DNA of 11,002 nt, from assembly GCA_029880275.1 (NCBI GenBank), contig JAOUOQ010000041.1, positions 1 through 11,002 on the forward strand, read 5' to 3'. Numbering within the stretch: the first letter of the stretch is position 1; each line of letters starts with the position of its first letter. This stretch comes from Candidatus Aminicenantota bacterium (GTDB taxonomy: Bacteria > Acidobacteriota > B3-B38 > Guanabaribacteriales > B3-B38). A program made the translations under genes and the position numbers. This document shows, piece after piece, positions 6,682 to 11,002 of this stretch. The notes under the pieces are model-generated. The model was not told where the DNA came from, ran no database searches, and saw only the letters and a list, made by a program, of their open reading frames with translations.

Positions 6682-7827
6682 TTACGAAGATATAAACTGC
6701 TGAAAGACCTCGTTAGAGAGGAGAATTCCTTTTCTGGTCAGACGAAGGAAATCGTCAGAGGTCTCTACCAGAGAGCTCTCTCCTAGGGATTTCAGCTCCT
6801 GGTTGTAGCGGTCGAGGATGTTGACACCGTAGCGCTTATAGAATCTGCCGAGCTCTATTCCTGGGAGGTATCGCAGCCCTAAGATAAGGGCGTCCTCAAC
6901 CCTTCGATGGGGTGTAACTTCTTCCTGGTCTGCTATTGGCCTATTTTGCTGTTCGATTAATTTGATGTATTCTTCCACATCGGATACATTCCAGAACCTG
7001 CTGTTTATGGTATATGAGTGAGCAGAAGGACCGAAACCGAGGTAGGGCTTATCCTGCCAGTAGCGGAGATTATGTCGAGCGACCTTGCCAGGGCTGGCGA
7101 AATTAGATATCTCGTAGTGCTGATAGCCGAGGTCGGTCAAAAAATCTGCCGCAGTCCAGTAGAGCCTGTCTATAGCTTTCTCATCTGGCAGGTGCTCTGC
7201 AAGGGCTGGTAGAGCAGGGTCTTTCAGCTCCAGTAGATAAAAGGATATATGGTCAGGGGATAACTGTGTCAGGGTGTGGAGGCTTTTTAGTAAACTTTTC
7301 CTGGTCTGATGCGGGATGCCGCCCATGAGGTCGATGTTCACATTGGTGAAACCGACTTCACGAGCTGAGCGATAACATTGTATCGCCTGCTCGGCAGTGT
7401 GGAGTCTTCCCAATAGCTGTAATTCATGGTTATTAAATGATTGCACACCCAAACTCAATCGGTTGCATCCACTTTTTTGGTATGCTATGAGCTTCTGGCG
7501 GCTCAAGGACTCAGGATTAGCCTCCAATGTGATTTCGGCTTCCGAAGCGATATGGAAGGCGGAGGAGCATTTATTGAGTATCTGGTCCATCTCTCGAGGT
7601 AACAGGAGAGAGGGAGTGCCGCCTCCCAGATAAATGGTCTCAATTTCCATGCTGGTGAGTTGGCTCCGGGAGTAATAATCTATCTCTCGGCAGAGGGCCT
7701 CTAAGTAGACCCTCGGAAGCTCTTCCCTCAGAGGGACAGAGTAGAAGTTGCAATACCAGCATTTTTTCCGACAGAAAGGTATGTGGATGTATAAGGATAA
7801 CTTTTCTTCTCTCTCCTTTGTAGTCAT
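6682..7827 (-). CDS. hemW: Radical SAM heme chaperone HemW (HemN-like)
   Basis: 381-aa radical-SAM protein, probably a heme-binding chaperone delivering heme to respiratory proteins. The N-terminal YIHIPFCRKKCWYCNF carries the cluster cysteines Cys19, Cys23 and Cys26 (CxxxCxxC). Phe28 replaces the fourth Cys of true HemN coproporphyrinogen dehydrogenases, which points to HemW. Other marks are LGGGTPSLL (67-75), a glutamate strand EANPES, SLGVQSF, NVNIDLMGGIPHQT, and the HemW-type HNLRYWQDKPYLGFGPSAHS region; a HemW C-terminal winged-helix-like domain follows. The ATG lies 4 bp after the mutM stop with no strong Shine-Dalgarno, consistent with translational coupling. Many such genes are annotated as 'coproporphyrinogen III oxidase', which would be misleading here. 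Confidence 0.93.
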   Translation of the reverse strand: MTTKEREEKLSLYIHIPFCRKKCWYCNFYSVPLREELPRVYLEALCREIDYYSRSQLTSMEIETIYLGGGTPSLLLPREMDQILNKCSSAFHIASEAEITLEANPESLSRQKLIAYQKSGCNRLSLGVQSFNNHELQLLGRLHTAEQAIQCYRSAREVGFTNVNIDLMGGIPHQTRKSLLKSLHTLTQLSPDHISFYLLELKDPALPALAEHLPDEKAIDRLYWTAADFLTDLGYQHYEISNFASPGKVARHNLRYWQDKPYLGFGPSAHSYTINSRFWNVSDVEEYIKLIEQQNRPIADQEEVTPHRRVEDALILGLRYLPGIELGRFYKRYGVNILDRYNQELKSLGESSLVETSDDFLRLTRKGILLSNEVFQQFISS

Positions 7828-7831
7828 AGGT

Positions 7832-8659
7832 TTATTGCTGACAGCGAGGGCAAAGGTAGGTGCTCCTTTGCTGCTGTTTTAATCGGCAGATTGGCTCTCC
7901 ACAGCGATAACAGGGCTCCCCTTCACGCTGATAGACATTCCTCAGCTCCTGGAAAGCACCACTTTCCCCTGCCAGGTCGACATAGTTGGCAATGGAACAG
8001 CCCCTGCTTTCTATGGCTAAGTGTAAGATTTTCAATATAGAGCGGTGAAGTCTTCCCACTTCTTCTGGTGAGAGGGTGTGAGCTTTTCTCTGCGGGTGAA
8101 TCCCGCAGTCAAAGAGCGCCTCGGCGGCGTAGATATTACCCAGCCCTGCTATCTTATGCTGGTCTAAGAGAAGCTCTTTGATCTGGCGGCGGCTTTCCTG
8201 CAGTATGCTATATAAGAGCTGAGGGGAAAAATCAGGTGCGAGAGGGTCGGGACCAAGGCTTTTAAGCTCGTGAAAATTGTCCACTAACTCCCCTTTTATA
8301 AGCTCTATTTTCCCCAGCTTTCTCATATCATTATAACAGAGAAGCTTATCATTATCCAGCCAAAAGCTTATACGGGTATGGGCTTTGATGAGGGCTGAAG
8401 GAGTGCCATAGAGGAGACTTCCGGTCATCCGAAAATGAATGAGCATTGCCAGCTCTCTCCTGTTCATGTGGCAAAGAAGGAATTTTCCGTGCCGGGAGAA
8501 GCTGGTAAAAACCGCACCCTTCAACCTGTTCTTGAAGTCTGCCGGGGATATGTGGGGGAGAATTCGGGGGGCAGCAACCTCTACTTTTTTTATCTTTCTT
8601 CCCTTGATAAATCGCTCGAGCTGACGGCGGATGGTCTCTACCTCGGGCAATTCAGGCAA
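7832..8659 (-). CDS. mutM: Formamidopyrimidine-DNA glycosylase (Fpg/MutM)
   Basis: 275-aa bifunctional DNA glycosylase/AP lyase that removes 8-oxoguanine and formamidopyrimidines. The N-terminus MPELPEVETIRR carries the catalytic Pro2 (the N-terminal amine after Met removal) and Glu3. SRHGKFLL (55-62) has the beta-hairpin Lys59. The helix-two-turn-helix region includes KIAGLGNIYAAEALF (169-183, Asn175). The C-terminal zinc finger has Cys250, Cys253, Cys270 and Cys273, with Arg265 matching the conserved phosphate-contacting Arg. The start is TTG. It is fixed biochemically because Pro must follow the initiator directly, and it is backed by GAGG 6 nt upstream. It is the first gene of the mutM-hemW-ltaE-tsaB run and lies 43 bp from the promoter -10 box. 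Confidence 0.96.
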   Translation of the reverse strand: MPELPEVETIRRQLERFIKGRKIKKVEVAAPRILPHISPADFKNRLKGAVFTSFSRHGKFLLCHMNRRELAMLIHFRMTGSLLYGTPSALIKAHTRISFWLDNDKLLCYNDMRKLGKIELIKGELVDNFHELKSLGPDPLAPDFSPQLLYSILQESRRQIKELLLDQHKIAGLGNIYAAEALFDCGIHPQRKAHTLSPEEVGRLHRSILKILHLAIESRGCSIANYVDLAGESGAFQELRNVYQREGEPCYRCGEPICRLKQQQRSTYLCPRCQQ

Positions 8660-8702
8660 TTTTCACCTCAATGATGAAGCTTTTTTTCTTGTTTCGACTT
8701 GA

Positions 8703-8731
8703 TATATAGCACAAAGCCGGCATCTGGTCAA
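8703..8731 (-). promoter_or_regulatory. Sigma70-like promoter, extended -10, for the mutM operon
   Basis: Minus-strand -35 box TTGACC (8726-8731), a 17-bp spacer and -10 box TATATA (8703-8708) preceded by TGC, giving an extended -10. It lies upstream of the mutM TTG (8659) in a 175-bp gene-free stretch and points into the mutM, hemW, ltaE, tsaB run, which has no internal gap large enough to suggest another promoter. Confidence 0.7.
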
Positions 8732-8787
8732 GAGTAAGGATATAGAGGCTATTGCAGGATGCAGTATTTATTGAGGTTCACCCAATG

Positions 8788-8816
8788 AAAAAAGGCATTT
8801 AGGCGAGCAAGCTCAC
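8788..8816 (-). terminator. Weak candidate terminator after the DUF5916 gene
   Basis: On the minus strand a 5-bp hairpin GTGAG-CTTG-CTCGC, with one G-U pair (8803-8816), starts 18 nt after the stop codon. A TTTTTT run (8788-8793) follows 9 nt after the hairpin. The stem is short and the gap to the T-run is long, so this is tentative. Its position between the gene end and the mutM promoter is appropriate. Confidence 0.35.
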
Positions 8817-8834
8817 TCTTATTTTTGCAATTAA

Positions 8835-11002
8835 CTACATAAACCAGCGGTAAGAGATTTTTATCAGGAAGATATTATCTCCCGGAGCAGCGAATACATC
8901 GTGGATGTCGCGGCTGAAATTGAAATCCCCTGGGTTCGCATAGCCAGCTCTATCTTGGGTCCAGACGAAATAAAGAGTAGAGCCGGGCAGATACTCCCAC
9001 CGCAGAACCGCGGTGCCCCGGAGCGATTTTAAGTTAAAATCTGGATTGCGGAAAGAAAAGGCTGCAGCCGGTCCCCATCCATCGGGGTCAACGGTATACA
9101 TTTCATCGGCGTAGCTGATGGTTGATTGCTCCTGACCAAATATGTCGAAGTCGTAGCTCCTTGACCTGGCCAGTTCTTTGAATCGCTCATAGTCCCCCAC
9201 ACCCAGCAGAATCTGGGTATAAAGCTGAAAGCTCAGCCTGGGGGTGAAGGTCCAGTTTAATCTGATGTCGGTGGAAAAGGTTCTCCGGTCGATGTCAGCA
9301 AAGATGTAACGGGTGCCATAGGTATCCACCATCAGAGGGTCTTTGACCCGGGTTACCCATTGGAAAACAGAATGGTCAAAACTATAGCTCGGACCAACTG
9401 AAAGACTGATATTACTCCTCGGCTTCCAGCGGAGAGAGACGCTGTTACTCCAGCCGAAGCTTCCGGCAGCGTTTTCAAAATAATTGCTGTTCATTGAGAG
9501 CACAACCGGCTTTCGGCTGTCGCTGTAAATGCTCATATTGCCCATTCTGAAAACCGGTATTTTCATTAAAGGACCTCCCCTGGTTAAATCGTTAATCCAG
9601 ATCGGAGGCGAATACCCGGTCACCAGACTGACTCCCCAGTAGTTCAAGAATTGAGAATCGGCAATGAGAAGATATCCATCCTCACATTTATTGCCGCCAA
9701 AATCATGGCTGCGATAGGGGGCTAATATAATCCGCCAGTTCCGAAACACCTTGCCCGGATGAAGCGACCGGTAGCCGAACATGAGATGGCTATTGATTAT
9801 ATCTCCTCGGGAGTGGAAGCCTGCATCATTAGTGTCAAACCCCGGAGATATAGCCCCCACAGCCGCATTGAAATAAAAATTGCCCTTTTCTTTATTGAGA
9901 TAGATTCGCCCTGCCCAGCCACTCAAAGAGGTAGCTTCTTCATCCAGCTCAACATGGGCTGCATCGGGGCGCTGATAGTAGTGCTGGGGAGCCTTCTGAA
10001 GCCTGAGAATGTCAGCTTTACTTCCGGCCACACGGGTGCCACCCATCCAGCCGGTAATAACCCAGGTTTTGTCTTTATCCAGAAAAGTCCAGCCGTCAAA
10101 AGCCAGGCTGAAGGCATTTTGGTTCAGGATGTCTGTGAGATTATCAGACTTTAAATCTCTGAGGACCGAAGTGGTGATAAATCCGAAACCCTGATTGCTT
10201 TCGTTGAATTCCTTTTGCACCCGGAACACTCCGTAGTAAGAGAAAGGCTCCACCTCTTCCCTGAAGCGTTCTCCCCCGGAGTCAATCTCAGCGTATTCCC
10301 GGGCAGTCAGGGCATTGATGAACCCTATGTTCCAACCATTAAGGATTTTACCAGAAATCTTGGCGGCGCCTAAAATGGTGCTGCGGGCAGGGAAATTCAC
10401 AAATCCATCCCTGGAGACATACCCCTGTGGTGTTCGCCCAATGCGGCGGCTGTAGAAAAAATCGGGCTCCCACCAATTGATTGCGGAGAAGCTGGTAGCG
10501 CCTCCCCGACCGAAATTGAAAATACTGGAGCCCTCAATAAAAAACGGTCTTTTTTCCTCATAGAAGGTTTCGTAGGCAGTGAGGTTAATCACCGCCGGGT
10601 CAACCTCCACCTGACCAAAGTCGGGGTTTATGGCAGCATCCAGAGTGAGATTGCTCTTCAGCCCGACTTTCAGGTCGACTCCGGTATTGCCGAAGTAGTT
10701 CTTACCTGTTTGGAAAGGATTGCCCGGCTCAGCCGGGGTATATTCCGCCTGAGCAATTGCATAGGGGAGAAACTCAATATGACGACCGGGATTTATGCCC
10801 TTGATTCCTTCCAGCCTGGCAAAGTGGGACACATAGCCTCGGTCCTCTTTGGGAATCCAGATAAAGCCGTCTTTCTCGTTCTTGCGCTGAATGGTTCTTC
10901 GGAAATTTACCCCCCATACATACTCCTCTTTTTTGGCAAACCGTAATTGATTGTATGGGATTCTGAGCTCAACTGTCCAGCCTTGCTCATCTACGCGGGC
11001 GG
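8835..11002 (-). CDS. DUF5916-type outer-membrane beta-barrel protein, N-terminus outside window
   Basis: The last 721 residues of a large protein are visible; the frame is open to the window edge, so the signal peptide and most of an N-terminal CBM9-like (carbohydrate-binding family 9) domain are missing. What is seen starts within WTVELRIPYNQLRFA, typical of the end of that domain, then IWIPKEDRGYVSHFARLEGI (near 10880-10800) and the DUF5916 hallmark EKRPFFIEGSSIF (near 10520-10556). The remainder alternates aromatic and polar residues in many beta strands, as in a porin-like barrel, and ends in KISYRWFM. In-frame GTG at 10832 is internal, not a start. Family members are usually annotated 'carbohydrate binding family 9 domain-containing protein' or DUF5916; substrate and function are not established. 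It is followed by a weak terminator and the separate mutM operon. Confidence 0.85.
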   Translation of the reverse strand, partial: ARVDEQGWTVELRIPYNQLRFAKKEEYVWGVNFRRTIQRKNEKDGFIWIPKEDRGYVSHFARLEGIKGINPGRHIEFLPYAIAQAEYTPAEPGNPFQTGKNYFGNTGVDLKVGLKSNLTLDAAINPDFGQVEVDPAVINLTAYETFYEEKRPFFIEGSSIFNFGRGGATSFSAINWWEPDFFYSRRIGRTPQGYVSRDGFVNFPARSTILGAAKISGKILNGWNIGFINALTAREYAEIDSGGERFREEVEPFSYYGVFRVQKEFNESNQGFGFITTSVLRDLKSDNLTDILNQNAFSLAFDGWTFLDKDKTWVITGWMGGTRVAGSKADILRLQKAPQHYYQRPDAAHVELDEEATSLSGWAGRIYLNKEKGNFYFNAAVGAISPGFDTNDAGFHSRGDIINSHLMFGYRSLHPGKVFRNWRIILAPYRSHDFGGNKCEDGYLLIADSQFLNYWGVSLVTGYSPPIWINDLTRGGPLMKIPVFRMGNMSIYSDSRKPVVLSMNSNYFENAAGSFGWSNSVSLRWKPRSNISLSVGPSYSFDHSVFQWVTRVKDPLMVDTYGTRYIFADIDRRTFSTDIRLNWTFTPRLSFQLYTQILLGVGDYERFKELARSRSYDFDIFGQEQSTISYADEMYTVDPDGWGPAAAFSFRNPDFNLKSLRGTAVLRWEYLPGSTLYFVWTQDRAGYANPGDFNFSRDIHDVFAAPGDNIFLIKISYRWFM

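Noticed and set aside
9759..10154. 131-aa plus-strand open frame opposite the DUF5916 gene
   Set aside because: Its translation has no recognisable family and it is antisense to a well-supported barrel gene; it looks like a shadow frame.

Overview
The window reads as a chromosomal segment from an uncultivated diderm (Gram-negative-type) bacterium of moderate GC. The diderm call rests on a large DUF5916-type outer-membrane beta-barrel protein at the right end and on a phosphatidylethanolamine synthesis gene pair. DUF5916 proteins are common in Bacteroidota, Acidobacteriota/Aminicenantota, Gemmatimonadota and related phyla. I cannot place the organism more precisely from sequence alone. All genes look intact apart from two cut by the window edges. 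I see no mobile elements, CRISPR arrays or RNA genes.

Layout. The only plus-strand gene is a 5'-truncated NtrY-like sensor histidine kinase (2-1927). Everything else is on the minus strand. Reading right to left in transcription order: (a) the DUF5916 outer-membrane protein (11002-8835, N-terminus outside the window), followed by a weak candidate terminator; (b) a four-gene housekeeping run, mutM, hemW, ltaE and tsaB, spaced 4-25 bp apart behind an extended -10 sigma70-like promoter (8703-8731); (c) a 79-aa DUF465/YdcH-like coiled-coil protein with its own promoter (4789-4817) and a hairpin plus double T-tract after it; (d) a tight phospholipid cluster, psd, pssA and an aspartate-semialdehyde-dehydrogenase-like gene, joined by 4-bp GTGA and ATGA stop/start overlaps.

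How the genes work together. PssA makes phosphatidylserine from CDP-diacylglycerol and serine, and Psd decarboxylates it to phosphatidylethanolamine. The third gene of that cluster belongs to the aspartate-semialdehyde dehydrogenase fold. Its catalytic cysteine, two substrate/phosphate-binding arginines and most of the NADP-binding glycine motif are replaced, so it is probably not an active dehydrogenase and resembles the USG-1 type of paralog. The mutM run combines oxidative DNA repair (Fpg), a heme chaperone of the radical-SAM family (HemW), a PLP threonine aldolase and the TsaB subunit of the tRNA t6A machinery. These share expression rather than an obvious pathway, although threonine is the substrate for t6A.

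The region is mostly ordinary core metabolism. The most interesting item is the catalytically degenerate ASADH homolog coupled to phosphatidylserine synthase. I found no convincing undescribed multi-gene system.
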